Positions 1 through 12,493 of a DNA stretch of 64,000 bases are shown in pieces. Each line of letters opens with the position of its first letter. Within the stretch, counting starts at the first letter, position 1. The notes beneath the pieces are model-generated. The model made no database searches and was not told where the DNA came from. It saw only the letters and a list, made by a program, of their open reading frames with translations. This DNA comes from Methylotenera sp. (GTDB lineage Bacteria > Pseudomonadota > Gammaproteobacteria > Burkholderiales > Methylophilaceae), in NCBI RefSeq assembly GCF_013141425.1, contig NZ_JABFRA010000019.1:1-64000 (forward strand). Reading direction: 5' to 3'. The position numbers and the translations under genes were made by a program.

Positions 1-2
1 AG

Positions 3-458
3 CAGATTGCAAGGGCGATTATTACGGAGCGCAATGACGGGCGCGCCATCACCACTACAGGGCAACTTGCCAAGGTCGTGGCAGGGGCAGTCACGCGGTT
101 TGAGCCAGGGCAGAACCCCGCAACGCGTACATTTCAAGCTTTACGGATTTTCGTCAATCAAGAGCTTGAGGAGTTATCGCTAACCATGCCGCAGTGCTTG
201 GCTTTGTTGGCGCCACAGGGTCGATTAGCTGTGATTAGTTTTCACTCGCTAGAAGATCGTATTGTGAAGCAGTTTATTCGTGATCAAGCGAATCGCGATG
301 ACTTGCCTGCTAACTTTCCTGTGCGTGCGGCAGATTTGCCACAGCCAAAAATGGTCAACGTTGGCAAGGTGGTTAAGTCAAGCGCTAAAGAAATTAAAGT
401 CAATCCGCGTTCAAGAAGTGCGGTGTTGCGCGTGGCGGAAAGAACGAGCGTAGCATGA
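3..458 (+). CDS. rsmH: 16S rRNA (cytosine(1402)-N4)-methyltransferase RsmH, C-terminal part (truncated by window start)
   Basis: Frame is open from base 3 (QIARAIITERNDGRAITTTGQLAKVV...), with RLAVISFHSLEDRIVKQF and NPRSRSAVLRVAER motifs; followed by ftsL/ftsI. Confidence 0.95.
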   Translation, partial: QIARAIITERNDGRAITTTGQLAKVVAGAVTRFEPGQNPATRTFQALRIFVNQELEELSLTMPQCLALLAPQGRLAVISFHSLEDRIVKQFIRDQANRDDLPANFPVRAADLPQPKMVNVGKVVKSSAKEIKVNPRSRSAVLRVAERTSVA

Positions 459-811
459 CACGCTTAAACCTCATTTTGTTTTTTGCCTTGATGTTATCTG
501 CCCTGGGGTTGGTGAATTCTCAGCATAAGGCACGCAACCTCTACATTGAGCTTGAGCGTAGCAACCAAGCCGCGAAGCAGATTGAATTGGAATACGGGCA
601 GTTGCAGCTTGAGCAAAGTACTTGGGCGATGCATTCACGCATTGAGAAGATTGCGGCAACGCAAATGCAGATGCAGGTGCCAGATGCTAAGCGAGTGCAA
701 GTGGTATCGCCTAACCAGACCGAATCAGCGCAGGCCATTGGCGAGCAATCTAATCAGGCGATAGTAACTATTACTAAACAAGAAAAGCCGCAACATGGAG
801 ATGCGCAATAA
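455..811 (+). CDS. ftsL: Cell division protein FtsL
   Basis: Small single-TM protein between rsmH and ftsI, 4-nt overlap with rsmH. Confidence 0.9.
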   Translation: MTRLNLILFFALMLSALGLVNSQHKARNLYIELERSNQAAKQIELEYGQLQLEQSTWAMHSRIEKIAATQMQMQVPDAKRVQVVSPNQTESAQAIGEQSNQAIVTITKQEKPQHGDAQ

Positions 812-2571
812 TGGCATTTCATCCTTTTATGCGCTCATCAGTGAATACGCAGGTAATTGTTAAGTTGCCAGCTTGGCGCCGCCGTTTACTGTTGATTGCC
901 GTATTGCTAGGGTTCGCTGCTTTGTTGGGGCGCAGTATTTACTTGCAAGGGATACATAAAAAGTTTTTGCAAGATAAAGGCGATGCGCGATATAGTCGAA
1001 ATCTAGTCTTAACTTCGCAGCGCGGTAAAATTACTGATAGGAATGGCGAATTGTTGGCAATTAGCACGCCTGTGGAGTCTGTTTGGGCAAGTCCGCCAGA
1101 TGTGCAGATAGATGCAGCACAAACCAAGCAAGTGGCAGAATTGTTAAATCTAAAACTTGATGCAGTAAAGAAAAAATTAGCCAATAGTGAACGCGAATTC
1201 GTTTATTTAAAGCGCCGTATTTCACCTGAGCTGGCAGCAAAAGTAATGAAACTTGGCGTATCGGGTGTCGATTTGCAACGCGAATACAAGCGTTATTACC
1301 CAGCTGGTGAAGTAACAGCACATCTGGTTGGTTTTACTGGGCCGGGGGATAAGGGTGCGGGTGATCGTGGCCTTGAGGGTTTTGAATTGGAAAAAAACAC
1401 TTCACTCTCAGGTGTAGATGGAAGCCGCCGGGTGATTAAAGATCGTTCTGGCCATATTATTGAAGATTTGCAAGCTGTCAAAGTTCCGCAAGATGGTCGT
1501 GACGTGGCTTTGTCAATCGATCTGAGAATCCAGTATATCGCACACCGCGAATTAGCCAGAGCGGTTGCGGCACACAAGGCGCAGGCAGGGGCAGTGGTTG
1601 TGCTGGATGCAAAAACTGGTGAAGTGCTTGCGATGGCCAATGTGCCGACATACAACCCTAATAATCCAGTGAATATCAAAGGTAAAACACGTAACCGCGC
1701 CATTGTTGATACGTTTGAGCCAGGATCAACATTAAAATCAGTAATCGCGGCCGCTGGATTGGAATCCGGTAAATTCACGCCAGAAACTAAAATTCAAACC
1801 GCCCCTGGGCACTTTAGTATTGGTCCTGCCACCATTCATGATTCACATCCGCAGGGAATATTGACGGTTGCTGAGGTGATTCAGAAATCTTCAAACGTTG
1901 GTGCCTCAAAAATTGCACTGGCCTTGGATCGACAGTTTATGTGGAATATTTACAATGAACTGGGGCTGGGCCACGTTGAGGGTATAGGTTTTCCAGGTGA
2001 GGCCTCGGGTAGATTGCGCCCTTATAAAACCTGGCGCCCAATTGAGCAGGCGACCATGTCGTTTGGTCACGGTATTAGTGTCACGCTGCTACAGTTGGCG
2101 AGGTTATACACCGTCTTTGCCAATGAGGGCGAATTGCGCCCTGTTTCCTTATTGAAGTTGGCCGAGATACCTGTCGGCCAGCAAGTGTTTTCTGCTGTCA
2201 CCGCAAACCATGTAAAAGATATGTTGGAGCTTGTAGTGCAACCTGGCGGTACCGCTGTGAAAGCGCAGGTGTTGGGCTATCGCGTGGGCGGTAAAACTGG
2301 AACGGCACATAAGTTGGGTGACCATGGTTATTTGGATGACAAATACGTGGCCTCGTTTGTCGGATTAGCGCCAGCGTCTGACCCACGATTTATTATTGCG
2401 GTGATGATTGATGAGCCAAGTAATGGTGCTTATTACGGCGGTACAGTAGCGGCTCCAGTGTTTAGCACTATCATGGCTGATACCTTACGTTTGTTTGCGG
2501 TGCCACAAGATGCGCCGAATAACAATGTAGTACTCGAAGGCAATGATGAAGATGTTAAGGAGGGAATATGA
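811..2571 (+). CDS. ftsI: Peptidoglycan D,D-transpeptidase FtsI (PBP3)
   Basis: RGKITDRNGELLA, EPGSTLKS, SSNVG, GKTGTA motifs; dcw context. Confidence 0.97.
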   Translation: MAFHPFMRSSVNTQVIVKLPAWRRRLLLIAVLLGFAALLGRSIYLQGIHKKFLQDKGDARYSRNLVLTSQRGKITDRNGELLAISTPVESVWASPPDVQIDAAQTKQVAELLNLKLDAVKKKLANSEREFVYLKRRISPELAAKVMKLGVSGVDLQREYKRYYPAGEVTAHLVGFTGPGDKGAGDRGLEGFELEKNTSLSGVDGSRRVIKDRSGHIIEDLQAVKVPQDGRDVALSIDLRIQYIAHRELARAVAAHKAQAGAVVVLDAKTGEVLAMANVPTYNPNNPVNIKGKTRNRAIVDTFEPGSTLKSVIAAAGLESGKFTPETKIQTAPGHFSIGPATIHDSHPQGILTVAEVIQKSSNVGASKIALALDRQFMWNIYNELGLGHVEGIGFPGEASGRLRPYKTWRPIEQATMSFGHGISVTLLQLARLYTVFANEGELRPVSLLKLAEIPVGQQVFSAVTANHVKDMLELVVQPGGTAVKAQVLGYRVGGKTGTAHKLGDHGYLDDKYVASFVGLAPASDPRFIIAVMIDEPSNGAYYGGTVAAPVFSTIMADTLRLFAVPQDAPNNNVVLEGNDEDVKEGI

Positions 2572-4031
2572 GTATTCTCGCCTCTTTAAATCAAATATTC
2601 ACATCCATTACGGCCGATAGCCGAAAAGTGCAGGTGGGTTCGCTATTTTTGGCGTATCCAGGCGCGCATAGCGATGGCCGTGATTATATCGCACAGGCCA
2701 TACAGGCCGGTGCAACGGCAGTAATATGGGAGCAGAAGAACTTTGCTTGGCATGATGCTTGGCAGTTAGACAATATTGCAGTAAATGACTTAAAACAGCA
2801 GGCGGGTCTGATTGCTGCGGAATATTACCAAAATCCATCTAAGCAATTAACCATGGTAGGTGTGACTGGTACTAATGGTAAAACTTCTGTAAGCCAGTGG
2901 GTTGCACAATGCCTGACCTTACTCAGTACAAAAACCGCGGTGTTAGGCACGATAGGCAATGGTTTTATCGGCGCGCAAACAGAGGCGGTAAACACCACGC
3001 CAGATGCAATTTTATTACAAGGCATGTTGGCTGACTATGTTGCCCAGCAGGCCAAAGCTGTCGTGATGGAAGTGTCTTCGCACGGCTTGGATCAAGGGCG
3101 GGTGAATGGTGTGGCATTTGATATTGCCGTACTGACCAATTTGAGCCGTGACCATCTCGATTATCACGGCACCATGGAGGCTTATGGTGAATCTAAGCAA
3201 AAATTATTCACTTGGGATGACTTAAGTGCGGCCATTGTGAATGTGGATGATGCGTTCGGTATTGCCTTAGCGGATTCACTAAAAGCACAGGGCAAAAAAT
3301 ATACAAGCTATGGACTAGATACGCTAGCCAACCAAGTGGCCGATGTGCAAGGTAGTCGCTTGAAATTGCACGATGCAGGCTTAACGATGCAGGTAGTTAC
3401 TGCGCAAGGGACTGCCCTACTGACCGCGCCAGTATTAGGCCGGTTTAATGCGTATAACGTACTGGCCGTTTTAGCCACTTTATTAGCCCTCAACGTGACT
3501 TTGGCCGATGCGGTAGAAGTCATTGCCAACATTAAGCCCGTGCATGGACGTATGCAACAGTTTGGCGGCGGCGCTTTGCCGCTAGTAGTGATTGATTATG
3601 CCCACACGCCAGACGCGTTAGAAAAGGTATTAAGTACCTTGAAAGAGCAAGCCAAAGGTCGCCTGATTTGCGTGTTTGGTTGCGGCGGAGATCGTGATGC
3701 AGGCAAGCGTCCCTTGATGGGTGAGATTGCCTCACAACTTGCTGATTCAGTGATCGTGACCAGTGATAATCCGCGCCATGAGGACCCTGAGACCATTATT
3801 AATGACATTGTCAGCACGTTGCCGGCTGGCTATTTACTTGAAGCAGATCGCACAAAGGCCATTCATCGAGCTGTGCAGTTGGCTAAGTCAGGCGATATTG
3901 TATTGTTGGCAGGCAAGGGCCATGAGAACTATCAAGAAATCGCTGGTGTGAAATACCCGTTTGATGATGCGCTAATTGCACAGGCGGCGTTGAAAAATCA
4001 CCCAAATTTTAGCGCGAGGGCTTCCGCATGA
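2568..4031 (+). CDS. murE: UDP-N-acetylmuramoyl-tripeptide synthetase MurE
   Basis: GVTGTNGKTSV, NLSRDHLDYHGTMEAY, DNPRHEDP motif. Confidence 0.97.
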   Translation: MSILASLNQIFTSITADSRKVQVGSLFLAYPGAHSDGRDYIAQAIQAGATAVIWEQKNFAWHDAWQLDNIAVNDLKQQAGLIAAEYYQNPSKQLTMVGVTGTNGKTSVSQWVAQCLTLLSTKTAVLGTIGNGFIGAQTEAVNTTPDAILLQGMLADYVAQQAKAVVMEVSSHGLDQGRVNGVAFDIAVLTNLSRDHLDYHGTMEAYGESKQKLFTWDDLSAAIVNVDDAFGIALADSLKAQGKKYTSYGLDTLANQVADVQGSRLKLHDAGLTMQVVTAQGTALLTAPVLGRFNAYNVLAVLATLLALNVTLADAVEVIANIKPVHGRMQQFGGGALPLVVIDYAHTPDALEKVLSTLKEQAKGRLICVFGCGGDRDAGKRPLMGEIASQLADSVIVTSDNPRHEDPETIINDIVSTLPAGYLLEADRTKAIHRAVQLAKSGDIVLLAGKGHENYQEIAGVKYPFDDALIAQAALKNHPNFSARASA

Positions 4032-5434
4032 TGAAATTTTCTGAAGCCGCAAGCGCCATGCAAGCCAAACTTCAAGGTAACGATGCCGTGTTTAGCAGTG
4101 TCGGTACCGATAGCCGCAACGTAAGCAAGGGTCAGTTGTTTGTTGCGCTAAAAGGTGAAAATTTTGATGGTCACGACTATGCAGCACAAGCCTTAGCACA
4201 AGGGGCGGCGGCAGTGTTGGTATCAAATCCAAATCTAGGGATTGAACCTGCGCTAGTGGTTGAAGATACTTATCTAGCTTTGGGTGCATTAGCTAGTTAT
4301 TGGCGTGCAAAGTTCGCTATTCCCGTAATTGCGATTACTGGAAGTAACGGCAAGACCACGGTTAAAGAGATGATTTTGGCAATTTTAGTAGCCAAGGCTG
4401 GCCGTGAAAATGCGGTGCATGCTACCGTTGGAAATCTAAATAACCACATTGGCCTGCCGCTAACCTTACTTAAGTTGCATACAGATCATCAATTCTCAGT
4501 GCTTGAAATGGGCATGAGTCATTTAGGTGAAATCGAATATTTAAGCCGTATCGCCAAGCCGACAGTGGCCGTAATTAACAACGCAGGTACAGCGCATATT
4601 GGCGAAGTGGGTTCGCGTGAGAATATTGCCAAAGCGAAAGGTGAGATATTTGCAGGGTTGGATGCGTTAGGCGTAGCGGTTATTAATGCGGATGATGCCT
4701 ATGCTGATTATTGGATTGGGCTGAATTCAGCAAGAAACGTGCTGACATTTAGCCTAAAAAATGCAGCTGACGTGACGGCGACATATGTTGAACATGAGAA
4801 TTTAAGTCAAATTAATTTAACCACCAGACAAGGCACGGTGAGTTTTAGTTTGGCTGTATTAGGCGCGCACAACATAAGTAATGCAGTCGCTGCCAGCGCG
4901 GTTGCAGTTGCATTGGGGGTATCTAACGCCGATATAGCGAGCGGTCTTAGTAGTTTTGGCGGCGTAAAAGGTCGATTGCAACGCAAAGCAGGATTAAATG
5001 GCGCCAAACTTATTGATGATACTTATAACGCGAATCCAGATTCAATGCGCGCCGCGATTGATGTATTGGCTCAGCAAGCGGGTGAGAAACTACTCGTGCT
5101 TGGCGACATGGGTGAGTTAGGGGCGAATGCAAAAAATATGCATGCAGAAATTGGCAAATATGCAAAGGCCGCAGGTTTAAAACACTTGTTTTGTTTGGGC
5201 GAATTAAGTACAGAAATGGCGCGTGCATTTGGTGCTGGTGCTTCTCACTACGCCACGCCGGAGGATCTTGTGGCGGTGGTAGAGCCATTAATGATTGAAA
5301 ATACAACCGTATTGGTGAAAGGCTCACGCTTTATGAAAATGGAGCGTGTTATTGACTTGTTAGAGGCGAAATCAGGTGCTGTAGCATCCATAATTGCATC
5401 TGACCTACAAAAAATACAAAGGGAGGATCAATAA
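4028..5434 (+). CDS. murF: UDP-N-acetylmuramoyl-tripeptide-D-Ala-D-Ala ligase MurF
   Basis: [25 protein letters not shown] motifs; follows murE. Confidence 0.97.
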   Translation: MMKFSEAASAMQAKLQGNDAVFSSVGTDSRNVSKGQLFVALKGENFDGHDYAAQALAQGAAAVLVSNPNLGIEPALVVEDTYLALGALASYWRAKFAIPVIAITGSNGKTTVKEMILAILVAKAGRENAVHATVGNLNNHIGLPLTLLKLHTDHQFSVLEMGMSHLGEIEYLSRIAKPTVAVINNAGTAHIGEVGSRENIAKAKGEIFAGLDALGVAVINADDAYADYWIGLNSARNVLTFSLKNAADVTATYVEHENLSQINLTTRQGTVSFSLAVLGAHNISNAVAASAVAVALGVSNADIASGLSSFGGVKGRLQRKAGLNGAKLIDDTYNANPDSMRAAIDVLAQQAGEKLLVLGDMGELGANAKNMHAEIGKYAKAAGLKHLFCLGELSTEMARAFGAGASHYATPEDLVAVVEPLMIENTTVLVKGSRFMKMERVIDLLEAKSGAVASIIASDLQKIQREDQ

Positions 5435-6537
5435 TGTTACTCGAGCTGGCTCGTTGGTTAGCACACGATGTTCGTGGTTTTCATGTGTTTAATTACATTA
5501 CTTTGCGCGCGGTCTTAGCTACGTTAACGGCCTTGGCGATCTCATTCATCGCTGGTCCGAGCATGATTCGTAAACTCACCGAGTACAAAGTCGGACAAGC
5601 CGTGCGTGATGATGGCCCACAAACGCATCTCATTAAAACCGGCACTCCAACCATGGGGGGCGCATTGATACTGGTAGCAATTGCCATATCAACCTTACTT
5701 TGGGCAGATTTAAGTAATCGGTTTGTGTGGGTCGTGTTAGTGACTACGCTTGGCTTTGGTGCAGTTGGCTGGGTAGATGATTATCGTAAAGTAGTGCATC
5801 GCAATCCTAAAGGCCTGTCCGCAAAAGCTAAGTTTTTCTGGCAAAGCCTGATTGGTTTGGCGGTCGCTGTATTTTTGTACAAAACTTCAGTCACCGTTGT
5901 GGAAACCACGTTAATTGTCCCCTTCTTCAAGACGCTGGTACTGCCGCTTAGTGCAATAGGCTTCATTGTGTTGACTTATTTAGTAGTGGTGGGAAGCAGT
6001 AATGCGGTGAATTTAACGGATGGCTTAGATGGTTTGGCCATTCTACCAACGGTGATGGTAGCCAGTGCTTTGGGCATTTTTGCTTACGTCGCCGGGCATT
6101 TGTATTTCTCAAAATACCTCGGTGTGCCCTATGTGGCGGGAGCAGGTGAACTCATGGTCTTTTGCGCAGCGATGGCAGGTGCTGGTTTAGGCTTTCTATG
6201 GTTTAACGCTTATCCAGCCGAAGTGTTTATGGGAGATGTCGGCGCATTAGCGTTGGGCGCTGCCTTGGGTATTGTGGCGGTGATTGTAAGGCAAGAGATT
6301 ATATTGTTCATTATGGGCGGTGTATTTGTAGTTGAGACGTTTTCAGTGGCCGCGCAAGTCCTGTACTTCAAATATACCAAGAAGAAGTATGGAGTTGGTC
6401 GACGCATTTTCTTAATGGCGCCCTTACACCATCACTACGAAGAAAAAGGCTGGAAAGAAACGCAAGTCGTGGTGCGCTTTTGGATTATCAGCATGATGTT
6501 GGTGTTGGTTGGGTTAGCCAGTTTGAAATTGAGATGA
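5434..6537 (+). CDS. mraY: Phospho-N-acetylmuramoyl-pentapeptide transferase MraY
   Basis: [36 protein letters not shown] motifs. Confidence 0.98.
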   Translation: MLLELARWLAHDVRGFHVFNYITLRAVLATLTALAISFIAGPSMIRKLTEYKVGQAVRDDGPQTHLIKTGTPTMGGALILVAIAISTLLWADLSNRFVWVVLVTTLGFGAVGWVDDYRKVVHRNPKGLSAKAKFFWQSLIGLAVAVFLYKTSVTVVETTLIVPFFKTLVLPLSAIGFIVLTYLVVVGSSNAVNLTDGLDGLAILPTVMVASALGIFAYVAGHLYFSKYLGVPYVAGAGELMVFCAAMAGAGLGFLWFNAYPAEVFMGDVGALALGAALGIVAVIVRQEIILFIMGGVFVVETFSVAAQVLYFKYTKKKYGVGRRIFLMAPLHHHYEEKGWKETQVVVRFWIISMMLVLVGLASLKLR

Positions 6538-6550
6538 CGATTAAATAACC

Positions 6551-7921
6551 ATGAAAACTGTCTTAAAAGACAAAAAAGTACTCGTGCTAGGCCTTGGTGA
6601 TACAGGCTTATCAGCTTTGCGCTGGCTTGCAGTGCAGGGAGCACGTTTGTCTGTGGCAGATACGCGTGAAAATCCGCCAGGCTTGGATGCATTGAAAGCA
6701 GAATTGCCACAAGTGCAAATTTACACTGGCGCATTTCAAGCGAGTACTTTTGCAGGTGTAGATTTAGTAGTAGCTAGTCCTGGTGTGCCGCTGAGCGAGC
6801 ATGAAATTCAAGCGGCAATTGCACGTGGAACCCCTGTGGTGGGCGACGTTGAATTATTTGCGCAATATCGCTCCAGCAGTTCTAAGGTGATTGCTATTAC
6901 TGGGGCGAATGGCAAAACCACAGTAACAACATTGGTCGGCGAAATCTGCAAAGCTGCCGGTTTAAAAACCATTGTAGCTGGCAATATCGGGTTACCAGTC
7001 CTAGATGCACTTGGCCTGCAAACACCAGATGTTTACGTGCTGGAGCTATCCAGTTTTCAACTGGAAACCACCAGCAGTTTGCAAGTGGATGCGGCTAGCA
7101 TGCTCAATCTTTCTGAAGATCACATGGATAGATATACAAGCTTTCAAGATTACGCAATCGCGAAAGCACGTATTTTTTACAACGCCAAGTTGCAAGTGTT
7201 GAATCGCGATGACGCCTGGAGCATGTTAATGGCGCGTCCTAAGTTGGCACAAGTGACATTTGGGCTATCTAATGAAGCTGATGAAAACTCATATGGTCTG
7301 AAGCAAGTGGACGGTGAAACATGGTTGTGCGAAGGTAACAAAGAGCTGATTAACATCCAAGATTTAAAAATTGTCGGATTGCACAATGCCGCGAATGCAC
7401 TCGCGGCAGTCGCCTTGTGTCGTGGCATTGGGATTGATTACCCGCACATCATTCAAACCTTATATAACTTTAAAGGCTTACCCCACCGTGTCGAATGGGT
7501 TGCTACTATCGATGAGGTTGATTATTACGATGACTCAAAAGGCACTAACGTTGGTGCGACTTGTGCGGCACTCTCAGGCTTGGCGCAAAAAGTAGTGCTT
7601 ATTGCTGGTGGAGATGGCAAAGGCCAGGATTTTTCACCCTTGCAAGAGGTGGTTGCTGAGAATGCGCGGGCGGTGGTGTTAATTGGCCGCGATGCGCCTT
7701 TGATTGAAGCTGTATTGTTGCAAACAGGCATTCCCATGTATCAGGCAATTGACCTGCCAGAAGCCGTGAATATTGCCAAAAAAATTGCTCATACAGGCGA
7801 TGCGGTATTACTGTCACCCGCTTGTGCAAGCTTTGATATGTTTAAAAATTATGTGCACCGTGCAGAAGTTTTTGTGCAAGCCGTCAAGGCCTTAGAGGCT
7901 TTAGAAAAGGCAAGCGCATGA
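6551..7921 (+). CDS. murD: UDP-N-acetylmuramoylalanine-D-glutamate ligase MurD
   Basis: [31 protein letters not shown] motifs. Confidence 0.97.
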   Translation: MKTVLKDKKVLVLGLGDTGLSALRWLAVQGARLSVADTRENPPGLDALKAELPQVQIYTGAFQASTFAGVDLVVASPGVPLSEHEIQAAIARGTPVVGDVELFAQYRSSSSKVIAITGANGKTTVTTLVGEICKAAGLKTIVAGNIGLPVLDALGLQTPDVYVLELSSFQLETTSSLQVDAASMLNLSEDHMDRYTSFQDYAIAKARIFYNAKLQVLNRDDAWSMLMARPKLAQVTFGLSNEADENSYGLKQVDGETWLCEGNKELINIQDLKIVGLHNAANALAAVALCRGIGIDYPHIIQTLYNFKGLPHRVEWVATIDEVDYYDDSKGTNVGATCAALSGLAQKVVLIAGGDGKGQDFSPLQEVVAENARAVVLIGRDAPLIEAVLLQTGIPMYQAIDLPEAVNIAKKIAHTGDAVLLSPACASFDMFKNYVHRAEVFVQAVKALEALEKASA

Positions 7922-9081
7922 TAACCACCATGCTTAATCGCGAACGCATCAATTCGCCAAATTATGACCAAGGTTTGTTGTGGGTGGTGTTGTGCTTGCT
8001 CGGCATTGGTTTGGTCATGGTGTATTCCGCATCCATCGCCATTGCAGAGGCTGATAAAGGCGTAGGTCATAACAGTAGTTATTATTTGACGCATCAGGTT
8101 GTTTTTATGCTTGTTGGGCTCACTGCAGCGTTTGTAGCCTTTAATGTGCCGATTGCTTGGTGGCAAAAAATGGCACCTTATTTATTTTTATTCGGCTTAG
8201 TGCTGTTGGTGCTGGTGCTCATTCCTGGTATTGGCCTTAAAGCGGGTGGCAGTCGCCGTTGGTTAAAGCTATTTGTAGTAAATCCGCAGCCTTCGGAATT
8301 TATGAAATTATTTGCTGCCATCTACGTGGCAGATTACACCGTACGTAAGGCGGCTGTGATGCAAAGCTTTAGGCACGGCTTCTTGCCAATGTTAATTGTG
8401 ATGCTGCTGGTTGGCGGCTTGCTACTTCGCGAACCAGATTTTGGTGCATTTGCAGTGATTGCCGCGATTTCCATTTCCATTTTATGGTTGGGCGGCATTA
8501 ATGGTCGAATTTTTGCGGGTTTATTGATTTTACTGGTGGTGGGTTTTGTGTTCCTAATTTGGAGTTCGCCTTACCGGTTGGAGCGAGTGATTGGCTTTAT
8601 GGATCCATGGGCAGACCCTTACGGCAAAGGTTATCAGCTCTCGCATGCGCTAATCGCGTTTGGTCGTGGCGAATGGTTTGGTGTAGGCTTGGGTGCCAGT
8701 GTTGAGAAGCTGCTGTATTTGCCAGAAGCGCATACTGACTTTTTGTTGGCAGTAGTGGCTGAGGAGCTAGGATTTGTTGGGGTGTTAACTGTGATTGGCT
8801 TGTTTGTTTGGATCGTGATTCGTGCGTTTGGCATTGCAAAAGAAGCAATTGCTAATGAGCGCTACTTTGCTGCTTTGCTTTCACAGGGTTTGGGCGTTTG
8901 GATGGGTGTGCAAGGCATTATTAATATGGGGGTGAATATGGGTCTGTTGCCTACCAAAGGGCTGACTTTGCCACTACTGTCATTTGGCGGTAGCGGCATA
9001 TTAGCGAATTGCGTTGCTATGGCCATCATCCTCAGAATTGATTTTGAGAATAGACGACTACAAAAGGGCCTGCCAGCATGA
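7918..9081 (+). CDS. ftsW: Lipid II polymerase/cell division protein FtsW
   Basis: SEDS polytopic membrane protein; GMVYSAS-like, [19 protein letters not shown] motifs. Confidence 0.96.
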   Translation: MITTMLNRERINSPNYDQGLLWVVLCLLGIGLVMVYSASIAIAEADKGVGHNSSYYLTHQVVFMLVGLTAAFVAFNVPIAWWQKMAPYLFLFGLVLLVLVLIPGIGLKAGGSRRWLKLFVVNPQPSEFMKLFAAIYVADYTVRKAAVMQSFRHGFLPMLIVMLLVGGLLLREPDFGAFAVIAAISISILWLGGINGRIFAGLLILLVVGFVFLIWSSPYRLERVIGFMDPWADPYGKGYQLSHALIAFGRGEWFGVGLGASVEKLLYLPEAHTDFLLAVVAEELGFVGVLTVIGLFVWIVIRAFGIAKEAIANERYFAALLSQGLGVWMGVQGIINMGVNMGLLPTKGLTLPLLSFGGSGILANCVAMAIILRIDFENRRLQKGLPA

Positions 9082-10163
9082 ATCTTGCCCTAATAAAATC
9101 AAGTAAAACCTTAATGGTCATGGCTGGCGGCACGGGTGGCCACGTCTATCCAGCCATGGCGGTGGCAGATAACTTAAAAGCGAAGGGTTGGAAAATCGTC
9201 TGGCTGTGTACAGAAGGAGGCATGGAAAACCGCTTGATTGAGAATAGTGGCTATGAAAAAGCCATGATTACCATGCAAGGTGTGCGCGGTAAGGGTTGGC
9301 TAGACTGGGTCTTGTTGCCAGTAAAATTAGTAAAAGCCTGTGCACAGAGCGCTGCAGCTATTCGGCTACATCAGCCAAACGTGGTGTTAGGTATGGGTGG
9401 CTTTGCCGCTTTCCCAGGTGGTTTGATGGCAAAGTTGCTTGGCAAGCCATTAGTGATTCATGAGCAAAATTCTATTGCAGGCTTAACCAATAAAGTATTG
9501 GCAAAATTCGCAACACGCGTATTGGCGGCATTCCCGGCGGCGTTTGCTGGCAAAGCGCAGTTGGTTGGTAATCCAGTAAGGGCAGATATTGCGAATGTAG
9601 TCGCGCCAGAAGTACGTTTTTCTACCCGTACAGGCGCACTACGCTTGTTGGTTGTAGGGGGAAGTTTAGGCGCACAAGCTTTGAACGAGGTGATTCCGCA
9701 AGCCTTAGCAAAGCTTCCTGTCGGGCAACGTCCGCAAGTGGTGCATCAGGCGGGAGTAAAACACATTGAGGCTTTAAAACAAAATTATGAAAGTGCTGCC
9801 GTTGCGGCGGAATCAAAAGCCTTTATTGATGATATGGCAAGCCTGTATGCATGGGCTGATTTTATTATTTGCCGCTCAGGGGCACTCACGGTGGCCGAAG
9901 TTTCAGCCGTAGGTTTGGGTTCGCTCATGGTGCCATTTCCATTTGCGGTGGATGACCACCAAACCACCAACGCCTTGTATTTGGTTGATAGTGGTGCAGC
10001 ATTTTTAGTGCAGCAACAAGCGCTAAGTGTTGATAAGTTGGTGAATATTCTGAGTGAATTAACTCGCGAAACATGTTTAGAAATGGCAATAAAAGCGCGT
10101 GTATTAGGTAAGCCCGAGGCCACAGAAAACGTGGCAAATAATTGTATAGAAGTTGCACTTTAG
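9078..10163 (+). CDS. murG: UDP-GlcNAc:lipid-linked transferase MurG
   Basis: [36 protein letters not shown] motifs. Confidence 0.97.
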   Translation: MNLALIKSSKTLMVMAGGTGGHVYPAMAVADNLKAKGWKIVWLCTEGGMENRLIENSGYEKAMITMQGVRGKGWLDWVLLPVKLVKACAQSAAAIRLHQPNVVLGMGGFAAFPGGLMAKLLGKPLVIHEQNSIAGLTNKVLAKFATRVLAAFPAAFAGKAQLVGNPVRADIANVVAPEVRFSTRTGALRLLVVGGSLGAQALNEVIPQALAKLPVGQRPQVVHQAGVKHIEALKQNYESAAVAAESKAFIDDMASLYAWADFIICRSGALTVAEVSAVGLGSLMVPFPFAVDDHQTTNALYLVDSGAAFLVQQQALSVDKLVNILSELTRETCLEMAIKARVLGKPEATENVANNCIEVAL

Positions 10164-10175
10164 AGATTAAATACC

Positions 10176-11585
10176 ATGAAGCATAAAGTCAAAAACATAC
10201 ATTTTGTTGGCATTGGTGGCTCAGGCATGAGCGGCATAGCAGAGGTGCTTATTAATTTAAACTTTACAGTAACGGGTTCAGATTTAGCATCGAATGCCAC
10301 TACACAACGTTTAGTTGCGTTCGGGGCAACCGTGTATCAGGGACACGGGGCAGAAAATGTTAAGGATGCGGATGTGGTGGTCGTTTCTTCAGCCGTAAAT
10401 GAAGCGAATCCTGAAGTTAAGGCCGCACGAGCCAGAAATATCCCGGTGGTACCACGGGCACTGATGTTGGCAGAATTGATGCGTTTTAGGCAGGGGATTG
10501 CAGTGGCTGGTACGCATGGAAAAACCACGACGACCAGTCTGATCGCCAGTATATTAGCCGAGGCGGGCATGGATCCGACCTTTGTCATTGGTGGCAAGTT
10601 GGAGGCGGCAAATGCCAATGCCAAGCTTGGTACGGGCGAATACATCGTGGCAGAAGCGGATGAATCCGATGCGTCATTCTTGCATTTGACCCCAGTAATG
10701 GCCGTGGTGACGAATATCGATCAAGATCACATGGACACTTACGAACATAGCTTTGAAAAACTTAAAAGTGCATTTGTTGAGTTTCTACAACAATTGCCGT
10801 TCTGGGGCATGGCAGTCGTTTGTTTGGATGATGCCAATATTCGTGAAATTTTACCGCGCATTACAAAACCCGTGATGACCTACGGCTTCAGTGAAGATGC
10901 GCGTGTGCGTGCAACAAAAGTTCGCGCAGATGATGGAAAGATGCATTTCACCGTACAGCGAATCAACGGGGTGACCACAGAATTTGATGTGACACTGAAC
11001 TTGCCAGGCAACCATTATGTGTTAAATGCTCTTGCTGCTATCGCGATTGCCAGTGAACTAGATGTACCAGATGCGGCGATTATTAAAGCGTTGAAAGAAT
11101 TTAAAGGAGTAGGAAGACGTTTTGAGCGTTACGGAGAGATTGCCGCCAAGACAGGTGGAAAATTCACCTTAATTGATGACTATGGCCATCATCCGGTGGA
11201 AATGCAGGCAGTGATAGCGGCCGCACGGGCCGCATTCCCAGCCCGACGATTAGTCATGGCCTTTCAGCCGCATCGCTACACGCGTACGCGAGATTGTTTT
11301 GAAGATTTCGTTCGCGTGCTATCAAGCGCAGATGTGCTATTGCTGACAGAAGTTTATTCAGCGGGCGAAGCGCCCATTGTGGCGGCCGATACGCGTTCAC
11401 TCATTAGATCCATTCGAGTGGCAGGCAAAATAGAGCCGCTGTTTGTAGAAACGACTGACTGTTTACCAGAGGCAATTCTAAATGTAGCACAAGCCGACGA
11501 TGTGGTCATTGTCATGGGTGCAGGTTCGATTGGACATGTAGCAGAAAATACTAGAGCGCTGGCAAATGGAGCAGTAGCAAAGTAA
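10176..11585 (+). CDS. murC: UDP-N-acetylmuramate-L-alanine ligase MurC
   Basis: [46 protein letters not shown] motifs. Confidence 0.98.
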   Translation: MKHKVKNIHFVGIGGSGMSGIAEVLINLNFTVTGSDLASNATTQRLVAFGATVYQGHGAENVKDADVVVVSSAVNEANPEVKAARARNIPVVPRALMLAELMRFRQGIAVAGTHGKTTTTSLIASILAEAGMDPTFVIGGKLEAANANAKLGTGEYIVAEADESDASFLHLTPVMAVVTNIDQDHMDTYEHSFEKLKSAFVEFLQQLPFWGMAVVCLDDANIREILPRITKPVMTYGFSEDARVRATKVRADDGKMHFTVQRINGVTTEFDVTLNLPGNHYVLNALAAIAIASELDVPDAAIIKALKEFKGVGRRFERYGEIAAKTGGKFTLIDDYGHHPVEMQAVIAAARAAFPARRLVMAFQPHRYTRTRDCFEDFVRVLSSADVLLLTEVYSAGEAPIVAADTRSLIRSIRVAGKIEPLFVETTDCLPEAILNVAQADDVVIVMGAGSIGHVAENTRALANGAVAK

Positions 11586-12493
11586 TGAGTAAAACTAGGC
11601 AAAATTTGGCTGGAGAAGTACAAGGAAACTTGCTTGTAGATGAGCCGATGGCTCGCTACACAAGTTGGCGCGTGGGTGGTAAAGCAGATCAACTTTACAT
11701 ACCCGCTGGGCTAGAAGATTTACGTACGTTTTTAAAGAATCTAGATACAGGTGCGCCAGTTTATTTTGTGGGTTTGGGGTCCAATTTATTAGTGCGTGAT
11801 GGCGGCATACGCGGCACCGTCATTATTATGCATAACGTGTTGACAACACTAAAAATAGAAGGCGCCCTGATCTATGCTGAAGCTGGCGTAACTTGCGGAA
11901 AGTTAGCAAAATTCTGCGCTAAGCAAAGCAAACAAGGGGCAGAGTTTTTTGCAGGCATCCCTGGCACCTTAGGTGGGGCGTTGGCGATGAATGCAGGCTG
12001 CTATGGCACTGAGACATGGAATGTGGTGAATAGCGTCACAACCATTAACAAACAAGGTGAACTGCACAAACGTGCGGCCAATGAATTCCTAGCCAGTTAT
12101 CGCCATGTGGATATGCCAGTGGTGGATGAATGGTTTGTGGCAGCTTGGTTGGATTTGCAAATTGGCGACGCCGAAGAGTCGACACAAAGAATTAAAGATT
12201 TATTAGCCACCAGACTAGCTTCGCAGCCACTAAATCTGCCAAGCGCGGGTTCGACCTTTAGAAACCCAGCAGGTGATTTTGCCGCAAGACTGATTGAGGT
12301 GAGTGGGCTAAAAGGCTACAAGATTGGTGGTGCGCAAGTTTCAGAAAAACATGCCAATTTTATTGTGAATACTGGGAATGCCACTGCGCAGAATATTGAA
12401 CAACTGATTAAACATATGCGTGACACCGTATTGGAAAAACAAGGCGTTGCCTTGCAGCAAGAAGTGAAAGTGATTGGGGAATATTTATCGTGA
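11585..12493 (+). CDS. murB: UDP-N-acetylenolpyruvoylglucosamine reductase MurB
   Basis: [33 protein letters not shown] motifs. Confidence 0.97.
   Translation: MSKTRQNLAGEVQGNLLVDEPMARYTSWRVGGKADQLYIPAGLEDLRTFLKNLDTGAPVYFVGLGSNLLVRDGGIRGTVIIMHNVLTTLKIEGALIYAEAGVTCGKLAKFCAKQSKQGAEFFAGIPGTLGGALAMNAGCYGTETWNVVNSVTTINKQGELHKRAANEFLASYRHVDMPVVDEWFVAAWLDLQIGDAEESTQRIKDLLATRLASQPLNLPSAGSTFRNPAGDFAARLIEVSGLKGYKIGGAQVSEKHANFIVNTGNATAQNIEQLIKHMRDTVLEKQGVALQQEVKVIGEYLS

Noticed and set aside
1296-1778. 160-aa ORF antisense to ftsI
   Set aside because: Shadow ORF within a conserved gene
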